Part shown: positions 27,914 through 38,137 of the stretch, piece by piece | How positions within the stretch are numbered: the stretch's first letter is position 1 | Layout of the letters: each line of letters opens with the position of its first letter | Source of the DNA: Ferroplasma acidarmanus Fer1 | GTDB lineage: Archaea > Thermoplasmatota > Thermoplasmata > Thermoplasmatales > Thermoplasmataceae | Length of the DNA: 64,000 nt | Reading direction: 5' to 3' | Assembly: GCF_000152265.2 (NCBI RefSeq) | Contig: NC_021592.1 | Location: forward strand, 1,302,001-1,366,000 | The notes under the pieces: generated by a model | What the model was told of the DNA's origin: nothing | Database searches by the model: none | The model's input: only the letters and a program-made list of their open reading frames with translations | Position numbers and translations under genes: made by a program

Positions 27914-29857
27914 ATGGATAAAGCTATGGATAATTATGATGCATCTCAGATACAAATTCTTGAGGGATTGAAGGCAGTAAGAAAAGTACCAGGCATGTAT
28001 ATAGGCTCAACGGGGCCTGATGGCCTACACCATATGGTTTATGAAGTTGTTGATAACTGTATAGACGAAGCCATGGCCGGTTTCGGTTCTGATATAAATA
28101 TAGTAATATATAAAGACGGTTCAATATCTGTAGAGGATGATGGAAGAGGTATTCCGGTAGATATACACCCTAAATATAAGCGTCCAGGACTTGAAATAGT
28201 AATGACCGAGCTCCACAGTGGTGCTAAATTCGATAAAAAAGTGTATAAGGTTACAGGAGGGTTGCATGGCGTTGGTGTGCATGTAGTAAATGCACTTTCT
28301 GATTATTTGGTTGCCGTAGTAAAAAAGGGAACTAAAATTTATTATGAAAAATTTCAACAGGGAGTTCCGGTATCCGGGCTACAGGTTCTTGATGCTAAAA
28401 ATAAATCAGCTGATCCGGAAATTGGCGATATAGAAATGAAATATCCGGAACACGGGACAATTATAAAGTTCTACCCTGATGCAACAATTTTTGATACTAT
28501 AGATTTCTCATACCCGGTTATTTCACAGAGAATCATGGACCTTGCTTTTTTAAATCCAAATATAACAATAGAATTGAGTGATTTAAGGTCAGGCAAGCAC
28601 GAAAAATTCCATTTTGATGGCGGGCTTGTAGAATACGTCCAGTTCCTCGACCAGGGAAAGGATATTGTTAATAAGGAGCCAATTTACTGCCGTGAGGAAT
28701 ACAAAGAGTACGTGGTAGAATTCGCATTGCAGTATATAGACAATGTAACCGGCACAGAGGAAAGCTTTGTAAATAATATAAAGACCCCTGAAGGCGGAAC
28801 CCATATAACCGGTTTCCATACGGGGCTTTCACGTGCTGTTCTTGAATATGCAAAGGCTAAAAACCTGGTAAAGGGTGTAAGCGGGCTTATAGGCGATGAT
28901 ACCAGAGAGGGCTTAACCGCCGTGTTGCATGTAAAGATGTTTAATCCACAGTTTGAAGGGCAAACAAAGGAAAAATTAGGAAATTCAGTGGTGAAAAGCA
29001 TAGTATCTTCAATTACTGAAAAATATCTCAAAGATTATTTTGAATCATATCCTCCTATAGCAGATGCAATAATTAAGAGAGTACTGGCAGCTGCCATAGC
29101 AAGGGAAGCTTCCAGGAAGGCAAAGGATCTGGTAAGGAGGAAAACTGCACTGGAAAGCGGAACATTGCCGGGAAAGCTTGCAGATTGCTCATCCAGTGAT
29201 TCAGATCAGACCGAAGTATACATCGTAGAGGGAGACTCTGCAGGTGGATCAGCAAAACAGGCGAGGAACAGGGAATACCAGGCAATACTTCCACTGAGGG
29301 GAAAAATACTCAATGTGGAAAAATCAAACGATAACAAGGCTCTGGAGAACGAGGAAATTAAAAACCTTATTACCGCAATTGGTACAAATATCAAGGATAA
29401 ATTTGAAATAAAAAATCTCCGTTATGGCAAGATAATAATAATGACAGATGCCGATGTTGATGGAGCCCATATAAGAACACTTCTCCTGACATTTTTCTAC
29501 AGGTTCATGAATGAACTTATCCAGGGCGGGCACATTTACTTTGCCCAGCCACCATTGTTCAGGGTACAGAAGGGCAACGATATAGTATATGTATTCAGCG
29601 AGGATGAAAAAGACCGTGAAGTGGCAAAGATGGGTAAAAATGTGGTAATACAGAGATTTAAGGGTCTCGGGGAGATGAACCCGGAACAGCTCTGGGAAAC
29701 CACAATGAATCCTGAATCAAGAAAACTGGTGCAGGTAAGCATAGAGGATGCCTTATATGCCGACCAGCTGTTTAACATACTTATGGGAGAGAAAGTAGAG
29801 CCAAGGAGAAAATTCATAGAGGATAATGCAAAATACGTCCAGAATCTGGATATATAG
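27914..29857 (+). CDS. gyrB: DNA gyrase subunit B
   Basis: ATPase subunit of the type IIA topoisomerase that introduces negative supercoils. About 647 residues from the ATG at 27914 (MDKAMDNYDASQIQILEGL). ATG 27926 is also possible; the open frame further upstream (to 27782) has no family similarity. GHKL ATP site: VVDNCIDEAMAG, DGRGIPVDIHPK, TGGLHGVGVHVVNAL. Toprim domain: VEGDSAGGSAKQARNR and MTDADVDGAHIRTLLLTFFYR. The closeness to bacterial GyrB fits an old bacterial transfer known for Thermoplasmata. gyrA follows after 9 bases. Confidence 0.97.
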   Translation: MDKAMDNYDASQIQILEGLKAVRKVPGMYIGSTGPDGLHHMVYEVVDNCIDEAMAGFGSDINIVIYKDGSISVEDDGRGIPVDIHPKYKRPGLEIVMTELHSGAKFDKKVYKVTGGLHGVGVHVVNALSDYLVAVVKKGTKIYYEKFQQGVPVSGLQVLDAKNKSADPEIGDIEMKYPEHGTIIKFYPDATIFDTIDFSYPVISQRIMDLAFLNPNITIELSDLRSGKHEKFHFDGGLVEYVQFLDQGKDIVNKEPIYCREEYKEYVVEFALQYIDNVTGTEESFVNNIKTPEGGTHITGFHTGLSRAVLEYAKAKNLVKGVSGLIGDDTREGLTAVLHVKMFNPQFEGQTKEKLGNSVVKSIVSSITEKYLKDYFESYPPIADAIIKRVLAAAIAREASRKAKDLVRRKTALESGTLPGKLADCSSSDSDQTEVYIVEGDSAGGSAKQARNREYQAILPLRGKILNVEKSNDNKALENEEIKNLITAIGTNIKDKFEIKNLRYGKIIIMTDADVDGAHIRTLLLTFFYRFMNELIQGGHIYFAQPPLFRVQKGNDIVYVFSEDEKDREVAKMGKNVVIQRFKGLGEMNPEQLWETTMNPESRKLVQVSIEDALYADQLFNILMGEKVEPRRKFIEDNAKYVQNLDI

Positions 29858-29866
29858 GTGGGATAA

Positions 29867-32242
29867 ATGTTATTAAGGCCAATTGAAGAGGAAATTAAAA
29901 CATCGTATCTTGACTATGCGATGAGTGTAATAGTGAGCAGGGCAATACCTGATTTCAGGGATGGATTAAAACCGGTACAGAGGAGAATAATATACTCCAT
30001 GTACGAACTGGGTGTTACCCATGACAAGCCCTATAAAAAGTCTGCACGTATAATAGGAGAAACCATGGGTAAATACCATCCACATGGCGATTCGTCAATA
30101 TACGAAGCACTGGCAAGAATGGCCCAGGATTTTTCGTTGCGGTATACACTGATTGACGGGCAGGGAAATTTTGGTTCTATAGACGGGGATGCCCCTGCTG
30201 CTATGAGGTATACAGAAGCCAGATTAGGCAAAATGGCAGAGGAAATGGTAAGGGACATAGAAAAGGAAACAGTTCCATTTAGCCCGAATTTTGATGGTTC
30301 ACTTGACGAGCCGGTGTATTTCCCGTCAAGAATACCCCAGTTATTAATAAATGGAACATCTGGAATAGCTGTTGGAATGGCAACCAATATGGTACCACAT
30401 AACCTTTCAGAAATTTCAGATGCAATAATGTACGGAATAGACCATCCAGACTGCAGTGTTGAAGATTTACTGAAATTTGTTCAGGGCCCGGATTTTCCCG
30501 GTGGCGGAATGATTTATAGAAATTCGGACCTTCTGAATATTTACAGGACAGGCCATGGCAAGGTATTCTGCCAGGGAGAAATAGATGATGAAGAAAAGAA
30601 AAAAATCATCATTAAAACACTGCCATATGGGGTTAATAAAGCTCTTTATATCCAGAACGTTGCCGAACAGGTAAAAAACGGAATTATAAGCAACATATCT
30701 GATATAAGGGATGAAAGCGACAGAAACGGCATACGGGTAGTTATCAAGATTAAAAATGATGACAGCAAGGGACTTACAATTAACCAGTTATATGAACACA
30801 CCCCACTGGAAACCACCATAGGTGTGAATAATCTGGTTTTGCTGAACAACGAACCAAAGGTCATGACACTTGATGAAATGATTCTGGGCTTCATAGATTT
30901 CAGGCTTGAAATAATAAGGAAGCGTTCAGTTTTTGAAGTAAATAAATTGATGGACCGGGAGCATATACTATCAGGGCTTGTTATTGCACTGGAGAACATA
31001 GATCGCGTGATAAAAATTATCAGGTCTTCCGACAATGCTGATATGGCTAAAACATCCCTGATGGATCAATTATCACTTTCCGAGAAGCAGGCTCTAGCCA
31101 TACTGGATATGAGGCTTCAGCGCTTAACTGGATTGGAAATCAAAAAAATTAATGATGAGCTTATAAGCATAAAGGAAAACATTGAAAGGTTAAATGAGAT
31201 AATAAATAATGAATCCAAACGGAGGGACGTACTTAAGCAGGAAACCCTCGAAATAAAGAAGCAGTTCGGCGATGTGAGGCGCACAAAGGTTCTCAACAGG
31301 GATATCAACGCAAGAAACGATGAGGACATCATACCTAATGAGGAATCCATAATGATACTCAGTGAAAATGGGCTTCTTAAAAGGGTTTCTTCTGAGGAAT
31401 ACAATGTTCAGAAAAGGGGCGGAAAGGGAACTATCACAGCAACCAGGAAAGAAGATACAGTTAGAAGCATTTTATCCTGCATGTCCCATGATATGATTTA
31501 TTTCTTCACGAATACCGGGAGAGTATTGAGAACTAAAGCATATACAATAGAGAAAAAATCAAGGACATCACTTGGTAGTGTCGGCGGAACTTTCCTTAAA
31601 ATGAATGAAAATGAAAAGATAAAACAGATAATGAAATCGCCCGCAAGCCCTAAAAACTTCCTGATAATAATTACAAAGAAAGGCTTTATAAAGAGAACTC
31701 CTGTAAAGGAAATACTGGATATGAGGGAATCTGGCCTGAAGATTATTAAACTCGACGATCAGGATGAGGTAGTTTCTGTAATGGATCTTGAAAAACCATC
31801 AAAGATATTTGTCGCAGCCAGCAATAACAAAGCGGCAGTATTCCTTTCCGATGAGGTATCTTCAACCGGCAGAGCTTCAAGGGGAGTTAAATCCATGAGG
31901 CTAAACGGTGCTGAAGTAATCAACTCATTTTTAGTGGATGACAACGATACTGTAATGAGCATAACGGAAAATGGGTTGGGAAAAAGAACAAAGATAACTG
32001 ATTTTTCCATACACCATAGAGGGTCTTCTGGAAATCTCATCTTTAAGGAAAGTGAAAGGACCGGTTCACTGGTTACTGCATTACCTGTTGGCGATTCCCA
32101 GGAAGTCCTGATAGTTACCAGAAACAATAAAACTATCAGATTGAATTCTGATGAAATCAAAATACAGTCAAGGGTTACCTCAGGTGTAAAACTTATAAAT
32201 GTAGACGATGACGATCTTGTTGTTGCCGCCTCGGTACTTTGA
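29867..32242 (+). CDS. gyrA: DNA gyrase subunit A
   Basis: 791 residues; DNA cleavage and wrapping subunit. The N-terminal breakage-reunion domain has the catalytic Tyr115 in [10 protein letters not shown] and [20 protein letters not shown] coiled-coil tower follows, and a C-terminal beta-pinwheel with the GyrA box QKRGGKG at 515-521. The box identifies it as gyrase rather than topoisomerase IV; its Arg-to-Lys change is mild. A ribosome site (AGGTGGGA) precedes the ATG. Works with GyrB as an A2B2 tetramer. Confidence 0.97.
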   Translation: MLLRPIEEEIKTSYLDYAMSVIVSRAIPDFRDGLKPVQRRIIYSMYELGVTHDKPYKKSARIIGETMGKYHPHGDSSIYEALARMAQDFSLRYTLIDGQGNFGSIDGDAPAAMRYTEARLGKMAEEMVRDIEKETVPFSPNFDGSLDEPVYFPSRIPQLLINGTSGIAVGMATNMVPHNLSEISDAIMYGIDHPDCSVEDLLKFVQGPDFPGGGMIYRNSDLLNIYRTGHGKVFCQGEIDDEEKKKIIIKTLPYGVNKALYIQNVAEQVKNGIISNISDIRDESDRNGIRVVIKIKNDDSKGLTINQLYEHTPLETTIGVNNLVLLNNEPKVMTLDEMILGFIDFRLEIIRKRSVFEVNKLMDREHILSGLVIALENIDRVIKIIRSSDNADMAKTSLMDQLSLSEKQALAILDMRLQRLTGLEIKKINDELISIKENIERLNEIINNESKRRDVLKQETLEIKKQFGDVRRTKVLNRDINARNDEDIIPNEESIMILSENGLLKRVSSEEYNVQKRGGKGTITATRKEDTVRSILSCMSHDMIYFFTNTGRVLRTKAYTIEKKSRTSLGSVGGTFLKMNENEKIKQIMKSPASPKNFLIIITKKGFIKRTPVKEILDMRESGLKIIKLDDQDEVVSVMDLEKPSKIFVAASNNKAAVFLSDEVSSTGRASRGVKSMRLNGAEVINSFLVDDNDTVMSITENGLGKRTKITDFSIHHRGSSGNLIFKESERTGSLVTALPVGDSQEVLIVTRNNKTIRLNSDEIKIQSRVTSGVKLINVDDDDLVVAASVL

Positions 32243-32331
32243 ATACATATTGATTAAATACCATAAATTTAAGTTTTTAATTTAAAATTTTTTATATTCA
32301 ATTGAAAATGAAATAAGATTATAGTATACGC

Positions 32332-32979
32332 CTATTCAACAGCGACTACCCTTGCCATAGCCCCACTGCCTCCATAAATCTTTAGTGGGAGTGCAATAAC
32401 AGTGTATTCCCTTCCAGTTTCAAGCTTATCGAGATTCGCTAAATCCTCTATAAAGACCATATTTTTTGAAAGCAAAGCCTTGTGGACTCTGAAATCACCG
32501 TGGCTATATGGGTCTATGCCTAACGTATCTATGCCTATAACTTTCGGATGGTGTTCTATCAAAAAATCAACAGTATCGTCGGCCAACCCTGGAAAATCGT
32601 ATTGAAATTCTTTTGTAAACCCACGTTTTTTATCCCAATTCGTGTTTATTAAAATAATCTTATTGTCATATTCAGGTTTCCATATTTTTTTCAATGCATT
32701 AAGCTTAATTTCAGTGCCATCTACTTCTGGCCTTATGCAATATCCCGGGCCAATAATCTGGCTAAGTGGTATTTTGTCCACAGTCATACCGTTATCGATC
32801 ATGTGATAAGGAGCATCTATATGTGTTCCAGTATGAGTTACCGTTTCAAACTTTTCAACACTGTAGCCATCTCTTGAAAGAACGCCTATCGGATCTATCC
32901 TTACTATTGGATTTGTTGGCCAGCAGGGCATATTTGGTTTCAATTCCACGGACAAATCAAAGTATTTTTTAGTATCCAT
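32332..32979 (-). CDS. Cyclase-family metal-dependent hydrolase (kynurenine formamidase-like)
   Basis: 215 residues. The signature HTGTHIDAPYH (about residues 52-62) supplies the zinc/manganese ligands of the cyclase/arylformamidase fold. VIGIDTLGIDPYS and a late FIEDLANLDKL are also conserved. Relatives hydrolyse N-formylkynurenine, isatin or cyclic amides; the substrate here cannot be chosen from sequence, and no tryptophan-catabolic genes are nearby. Convergent with gyrA with 89 bases between. Confidence 0.88.
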   Translation of the reverse strand: MDTKKYFDLSVELKPNMPCWPTNPIVRIDPIGVLSRDGYSVEKFETVTHTGTHIDAPYHMIDNGMTVDKIPLSQIIGPGYCIRPEVDGTEIKLNALKKIWKPEYDNKIILINTNWDKKRGFTKEFQYDFPGLADDTVDFLIEHHPKVIGIDTLGIDPYSHGDFRVHKALLSKNMVFIEDLANLDKLETGREYTVIALPLKIYGGSGAMARVVAVE

Positions 32980-33119
32980 ATATGAATAATGATTTAGTAA
33001 TATATATAATTAACCTAATATAATTTAAACATTTTATTCAAAAATCTCCTGATTGGATTTTCAATTATACATACCATTACAAAATTTTATTTTATCAAAT
33101 TAATGATATATTCTAATTC

Positions 33120-33626
33120 TTATACCTGTGATATTTCAGTGGGTATAGGATTCATTATTGCATATAAGGCAGGGCATGCTTTTCTTGAATGCTCCAGCAC
33201 GACTTTTATATCCTGATCTGCTTCAACCTCTATCTTTAAAGATTTGATTATGGGAAAGTCGGATTCAACCACAACAGGGCCTATGTCATAATATAGATGC
33301 CCTTTAAATTTTAATTTTTTTAATACGATGCCCCTCTTTGCAGCCTGAATTGCAACTGTGGATGCAAAGCATGACATAACTCCCATCATCAGGTAGTTAA
33401 GTGGGGTCGCATGTACTCCCTGCCCACCGAGAATTCCCGGCTCATCTGCCCCTAATATAAATTTTGCCTTCTCAGAACCAAGTTCTGCGGTAAACATTGG
33501 GCTGCCACTTAAATTAAATTCTCCATTTATGTGTTTTTCTACAAATAAATGCCCACCACTAGATTTAATTTTATTTTCAGTTTTTTCCAGTTCAACCATA
33601 TTTATATTATCTATTATATCTGCCAT
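33120..33626 (-). CDS. OsmC/Ohr-family protein
   Basis: 168 residues. The two redox cysteines of the OsmC fold are present in VMSCFASTVAIQAAKRG and SRKACPALYAIM. NYLMMGVMSC is the family's central-helix start. OsmC/Ohr proteins reduce organic hydroperoxides as thiol peroxidases; some act as sulfur carriers. An N-terminal extension of about 30 residues precedes the core. Monocistronic. In an aerobic acidophile a peroxide-defence role is plausible, but the substrate is not shown. Confidence 0.88.
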   Translation of the reverse strand: MADIIDNINMVELEKTENKIKSSGGHLFVEKHINGEFNLSGSPMFTAELGSEKAKFILGADEPGILGGQGVHATPLNYLMMGVMSCFASTVAIQAAKRGIVLKKLKFKGHLYYDIGPVVVESDFPIIKSLKIEVEADQDIKVVLEHSRKACPALYAIMNPIPTEISQV

Positions 33627-33770
33627 AAAACATTAAATCTTATCTGTATTTAAATATATCTAAAATAATTAGTAAGTATGCTAAATCGATACATTCAGAT
33701 AATCCTGTAACGTATACTGTAGCTATATCACATAAAAAATGTAAAAAATGTTTGAAATAAAAAAATTAAT

Positions 33771-35366
33771 TCATTCCGGGTTGCCCGCTTTTTTATTAGT
33801 TATATAATTTACACTTTTTACTCCTAGATTTACACCTACAAAATAGAACACCATTGTAACAATAATAAAAACTATTGTATCATATGGAAACGCGATATAA
33901 TTTAATCCGTGGAACAGGCTACTTCCTATACGGGACATTATAAGTATAAATATAAGGTATACTGGCATCCATATTCCATACATTGCATACTTCATGTCAA
34001 TTTTTGTGTAGTGGCTGTAAACAAGTACAAGCAGTATACCGGCGAAATCCAATGGAATGATAATCTCAACTGCTGCCCATCCTGACCAGTATACCAGAAG
34101 ATTGGCAACAATAAATGCTATGGGTGCAAGTATTTTAGCAAATGGAAGCTTAAATGGCCTCTTTGTAACCATATCTGTTTTTCTGAATACCATTAAGCTA
34201 ATGGCTCCAGGGGCGTATGATAATAAAAAGCCATCAACCATAATGCCTATAATTGTTGCCAGTGACCTCCCCAGTGCTACTAAAACTATTGTGATTATTA
34301 ATACAAGAACGATAGAATATACCGGTATTCCTCTTACATTCATCCTGTCAAATAGCTTTGGAAGAAATTTATCTTCCCTTGCCAGAACTTCTCCCACTCT
34401 AGCAGTGCCACCATAATATATAACACCATCCTTAAACGTGGCTATAAGTGCAACAATTATTGCAATTATTACTATGGCGGGCAATACAAGTACTTTCGAT
34501 AGTGTAGCATACGGAGAACTGTAGGCAAACAACGCAGACCAATTACCCGTACTTATTCCAAGTTTAGAGAAATTGATAGCACCTGCGAATACAAGTGATT
34601 CAAGAGAAAATACAAGACCAGAAACAAGCAGTGCTACTATAATTGCTATTGGTATGCTTTTGCCTGGATTTTTGACTTCCTCTGAATAATCTATAGGTTG
34701 CCTGAATCCTCCGTAACCGAATACGGTCAGGGTTATTGCTCCGAAAAACCCGGTGAAGCCGTATGGTATAACTCCTCCTGCGGTGGAAGTAATATTGGAT
34801 AGTTTAAAATAGAAAGCAAGGGCAATGATCACAACACCAATAAGCAAAAGTGTAATTGCTGTGAGAATGAGGTTTATAGCACCCATATGCTTTATCCTCA
34901 GTATATTAACAAGAAATACAAGTATGAGTACTATTTCCGCCACAATTATTCCAAGATATGTTAATGTCCCGTTTGCATAGAGTGATGGAAAATAAAAACT
35001 CAAATATTCCACAACTGCAAATACTATGACCGGTCCTACAAATAGATATCCAACCATGGATGACCAACCATTTATCGCTCCTACTATAGGCCCATTGCTT
35101 TTAGAAGGATAATATGCAACACCACCTGCCTTTGGCCATGTTGTACCCAGTTCAGCGTATACCAGTCCTATGGGAATTATCATAACCATGGCTATTGGCC
35201 ACGCCAGTATGCCTATAGGTCCAGCATAGGCAAGTGTGTACACAGGTGCATAGGCGACGGCAGGCCCTAAAATTCCACCAAGTGCCAGCATAATAACACT
35301 CCAGAGTCCCAGATCCTTTTTGTATTTACTTTTAACAACATTATTCTGAGTTTCAATATCAACCAT
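33771..35366 (-). CDS. APC-superfamily amino acid/polyamine permease
   Basis: 531 residues with about 12-14 hydrophobic helices. The first helix carries the helix-breaking Gly-rich motif of the APC fold (VIMLALGGILGPAVAYAP), and VFGYGGFRQPIDYSEEVKNPGKSIP matches the conserved loop after TM6. It is a secondary transporter in the plasma membrane, in an acidophile probably proton-coupled. Substrate unknown. Single gene; TATA-like ATTAGGAAATATATAA lies upstream of the ATG on the minus strand. Confidence 0.9.
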   Translation of the reverse strand: MVDIETQNNVVKSKYKKDLGLWSVIMLALGGILGPAVAYAPVYTLAYAGPIGILAWPIAMVMIIPIGLVYAELGTTWPKAGGVAYYPSKSNGPIVGAINGWSSMVGYLFVGPVIVFAVVEYLSFYFPSLYANGTLTYLGIIVAEIVLILVFLVNILRIKHMGAINLILTAITLLLIGVVIIALAFYFKLSNITSTAGGVIPYGFTGFFGAITLTVFGYGGFRQPIDYSEEVKNPGKSIPIAIIVALLVSGLVFSLESLVFAGAINFSKLGISTGNWSALFAYSSPYATLSKVLVLPAIVIIAIIVALIATFKDGVIYYGGTARVGEVLAREDKFLPKLFDRMNVRGIPVYSIVLVLIITIVLVALGRSLATIIGIMVDGFLLSYAPGAISLMVFRKTDMVTKRPFKLPFAKILAPIAFIVANLLVYWSGWAAVEIIIPLDFAGILLVLVYSHYTKIDMKYAMYGIWMPVYLIFILIMSRIGSSLFHGLNYIAFPYDTIVFIIVTMVFYFVGVNLGVKSVNYITNKKAGNPE

Positions 35367-35619
35367 ATGAGTTAAATAATTAGGAAATATATAATACTAT
35401 GTTATGTAATGACATGACACTGTATACTTTTAATTTAAAAATTGAGATAGAATGAAATATAAAAAGTTATTAAACCTGAAAAATATCCAGTATTATTTTA
35501 TATACTTAGGGATTTAAAGTTACTTCGAGGGAAAGGTTGTGTACATAATCTCTGTAAAAATATAAATACACCTATATTAGATTATCGCATGTAATATTTT
35601 ATTTACAATTTAATGACCA

Positions 35620-36825
35620 TTATGCATACCTCTTATAATTCCCTACCATTTTCTCCTTATATGGTTTATGATTCTTCATAATGCTGTATATATGGAATAA
35701 TAATCTTTTTGAAACTGCTATATATGCCTGTACATTGGATTTCTTTTTTCCTATTTCCCTGTTGAATATATCATAGAATTCCTTATTTTTATTCATTACA
35801 AGTGAAATTGCACTCTCATATACAGCATTGCTAAGAAATTTATTCCTTACATGTGTTATTCCCTTAGAATGTGTTTTACCTCCTGAACCCTCTATATCAG
35901 GACATTTTCCTGCATATGACTGCAATTTCAATGCTGATTCGAACTGTTCTATATTTCCTATCTCAGATACTATTATTGCAGAATTTATAATCCCAAGGCC
36001 CCTGAGATTGGTGAGGTTATTAACATCCCCATTATTGCTGCTTCTACTTATAATCTCTTTTTCAATATTCTTTAAATTATTCATCTCATCCCTTAGCCTG
36101 GATATATTCATCCTTATTTTGAATTTATATGCATCATCTTTATCAGGGATTCCTATGCTGTTTTCAGCAGTTTCCATTAGCCTGTTTATATCTTCTATTC
36201 TATAATGCCCCTTGCTTGCCTTTTTTATCGATTTTATAATATTATCAATACCTGCATTTAGAATACTGTACGGTGTTGCATATTCATAGAGTATTGCCAT
36301 TCCTGCAGCAGAATTAATGCTGTACAAATCTGTAAATTCAGGGAATACAGCTGCAAGGTCACTATGTATATAATTCTTTATTGCAGTAATACTTTTAACA
36401 ACAATACTCCTTTCCCTTGAAATACTGGACAATGAAGACCTATTATGGCCTGTATATTCCCTGTATTTAGGATCATGCCATGGTGTAGCTGCTAAGATAT
36501 GTGCATCTTCACTGTCTGATTTAATAGTATTAAGGTTTATCATCTTTCTTAAATTCAATGTCTTCCTTGCATCTACCATGTATACAGTAAAATTATTATT
36601 TTCCAGGAAATATTTCAATGGAATATGGTAATTCCCTGTAGGATTCATAAATATAAATTCAACCTTATCATTATTGCTATTCTCTATTTTCTTTATTTTA
36701 TCAATCAAAGATTCAAAATCTTCTTTTATATTCCTGATCTTTCCATGCCATAGTTTATTTTCTTTTTCATCCTGTATTTCTGCATAATGTATTCTTTCAT
36801 GCGTATCAATTCCTACGGATAACAT
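35620..36825 (-). CDS. IS110-family DEDD transposase/recombinase
   Basis: 401 residues. The N-terminal RuvC-like DEDD domain starts LSVGIDTHERIHYAEI (D7) and has KSDSEDAHILA (D104, D107). The C-terminal transposase_20 part has NLRGLGIINSAIIVSEIG (helix-hairpin-helix) and SYAGKCPDIEGSGGKTH with the conserved serine. The expected second acidic residue, usually Glu before P/A-TG-x-Y, appears as N61 in FMNPTGNYH, which is unusual. Other IS110 enzymes use a bridge RNA from the element's non-coding end to pair donor and target DNA. The gene is intact. Confidence 0.93.
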   Translation of the reverse strand: MLSVGIDTHERIHYAEIQDEKENKLWHGKIRNIKEDFESLIDKIKKIENSNNDKVEFIFMNPTGNYHIPLKYFLENNNFTVYMVDARKTLNLRKMINLNTIKSDSEDAHILAATPWHDPKYREYTGHNRSSLSSISRERSIVVKSITAIKNYIHSDLAAVFPEFTDLYSINSAAGMAILYEYATPYSILNAGIDNIIKSIKKASKGHYRIEDINRLMETAENSIGIPDKDDAYKFKIRMNISRLRDEMNNLKNIEKEIISRSSNNGDVNNLTNLRGLGIINSAIIVSEIGNIEQFESALKLQSYAGKCPDIEGSGGKTHSKGITHVRNKFLSNAVYESAISLVMNKNKEFYDIFNREIGKKKSNVQAYIAVSKRLLFHIYSIMKNHKPYKEKMVGNYKRYA

Positions 36826-36924
36826 TTATATTTCTTCCACCCATACATATACAGGGATTAAAGATTCATTAAGCAGACACCTATTACTTTCCCATTGGAA
36901 AGAGAATGCCTATCAGCAATGATG

Positions 36925-37023
36925 AATCAGGGGAGATTCACAGAACAGTACGTAAGTACAGTATTTATATACTCCCCCTCCCTATACACATCTGGATAAC
37001 TCCAGATTGATTTTTAGTATAGG
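36925..37023 (-). ncRNA. Candidate bridge RNA at the IS110 5' non-coding end
   Basis: Read on the minus strand, 5' to 3'. Stem-loop 1 is CCUAUAC (37023-37017) with GUAUAGG (36987-36981), enclosing a hairpin UCUGGA/UCCAGA (36991-37006) plus an unpaired 10-base flank. Stem-loop 2 is GGGGAG (36977-36972) with CUCCCC (36935-36930), enclosing 36 bases that include GUAC/GUAC. An alternative hairpin UGAAUC/GAUUCA uses 36923-36940. All these stems are perfect. It lies 98 bases before the transposase ATG, where IS110 bridge RNAs are encoded. Loop sequences would be the target and donor guides. The rest of 36826-37153 is the leader to the transposase and the hom promoter. Confidence 0.5.
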
Positions 37024-37153
37024 TTATTTCTCATATAGCATTCACAATAGAAATATAAATATCGCGTAATTAGTATATCTATAGGGTTTTGAAATATTCT
37101 ACAAATAAAAATCAACATAAGAAGTTTTATAAAATAAGTTATAATAAGCAATT

Positions 37154-38137
37154 ATGGATGTTTCTCTTGTGGGGTTGGGCCATATAGGAAAGGCTGTAGT
37201 GGGTATTTTGAATGAAAATCATGAGTATTTTAAAACCAGATTTGGTTCCGATATCCATGTCATTTCTGTATCAGATTCAAAAACAACAGTTTATGATAAA
37301 AATGGATTGAATCTTGACAAGGTTCTCATGTACAAGGAAAGGGGCGAACTGGATGAAGTTGCAGATGTAATGAAAATGGAAGATATCTATTCCCTTAATT
37401 CAGATGTAATAGTAGATATGTCGCCGGCAACAAAGGACGGGCTTGCAGGCATGCGTATGTATAAAAATGCTTTCGATAGTGGGAAACAGGTAGTAACCTG
37501 CAATAAGGCTCCGCTGGCTCTGCACTGGAAGGAGATCATGGAATCATCCAGAAAGCAGAAAAAGAATATACTCTATGAATCAGCTGTTGGAGGCGGTGTT
37601 CCCTTATTCAATCTTAACAGGTATTCACTAAAATCATCAAAACTTTTGGAATTCAAGGGGCAGGTAAGTTCAACAATTAATTTTGTTCTGAACCACCTGA
37701 TGGGAAATGTGGATTTCCATGAAGCAATAAAAACTGCCCAGAGCATGGGCATAGCTGAAACTGATTACCATGACGATACCAATGGGCTGGATGGAGCCAG
37801 AAAGACTGTTATTATAGCCAATGCACTTCTAGGGCTTGATTACACATTAAAGGATGTGGAATATGATGGCATAGAAAATCTTGATAATATTGAATACATG
37901 AGGAATTCTGGTGAAGTATACCGTGTTCTTTCACATATCACTGCGGGAACAAATCCTATCATTGAATCTAAAATATTCAGCATAAAGCCAGGTGATTCTA
38001 TGGCCGCTATGGATTCACTATCAATGGGATACCTTGAGAAAACAGATAATAATGACGACCTCATGGTATTTGAAAAGCATGATGGGCCACTGGAAACTGC
38101 TGCACAGGTTGTAAATGATATTCTTTTATTAGCCTGA
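37154..38137 (+). CDS. hom: Homoserine dehydrogenase
   Basis: 327 residues. The N-terminal Rossmann fold (VSLVGLGHIGKAVVGIL) is followed by the catalytic region with TCNKAPLALHWKEI, ESAVGGGVPLFNLNRY, LNHLMGNVDFHEAI and the lysine/aspartate-bearing GIAETDYHDDTNGLDGARKTVIIAN signature. It reduces aspartate semialdehyde to homoserine on the way to threonine and methionine. There is no C-terminal ACT domain, so allosteric control of that type is absent. The promoter has TTTTATAAAATAAG about 25 bases before the ATG. Confidence 0.94.
   Translation: MDVSLVGLGHIGKAVVGILNENHEYFKTRFGSDIHVISVSDSKTTVYDKNGLNLDKVLMYKERGELDEVADVMKMEDIYSLNSDVIVDMSPATKDGLAGMRMYKNAFDSGKQVVTCNKAPLALHWKEIMESSRKQKKNILYESAVGGGVPLFNLNRYSLKSSKLLEFKGQVSSTINFVLNHLMGNVDFHEAIKTAQSMGIAETDYHDDTNGLDGARKTVIIANALLGLDYTLKDVEYDGIENLDNIEYMRNSGEVYRVLSHITAGTNPIIESKIFSIKPGDSMAAMDSLSMGYLEKTDNNDDLMVFEKHDGPLETAAQVVNDILLLA

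Larger units (their letters stand above)
35620..37030 (-). mobile_element. IS110-family insertion sequence, ends not defined
   Basis: A DEDD transposase gene with a roughly 200-300 base structured non-coding stretch at its 5' side and a short 3' side. IS110 elements lack inverted repeats and target duplications, so the ends cannot be read directly. The segments AAATATAAAT (35558-35567 and 37051-37060) and TATCGC (35583-35588 and 37060-37065) occur on both sides and might bracket the element, but AT-rich DNA makes this weak. The coordinates given cover only the gene and the structured 5' region. Confidence 0.8.

Noticed and set aside
35555-37070. AAATATAAAT and TATCGC on both sides as proven ends of the IS110 element
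   Set aside because: IS110 elements lack diagnostic terminal repeats and these short AT-rich words could be chance or promoter elements, so they are only mentioned as possible.
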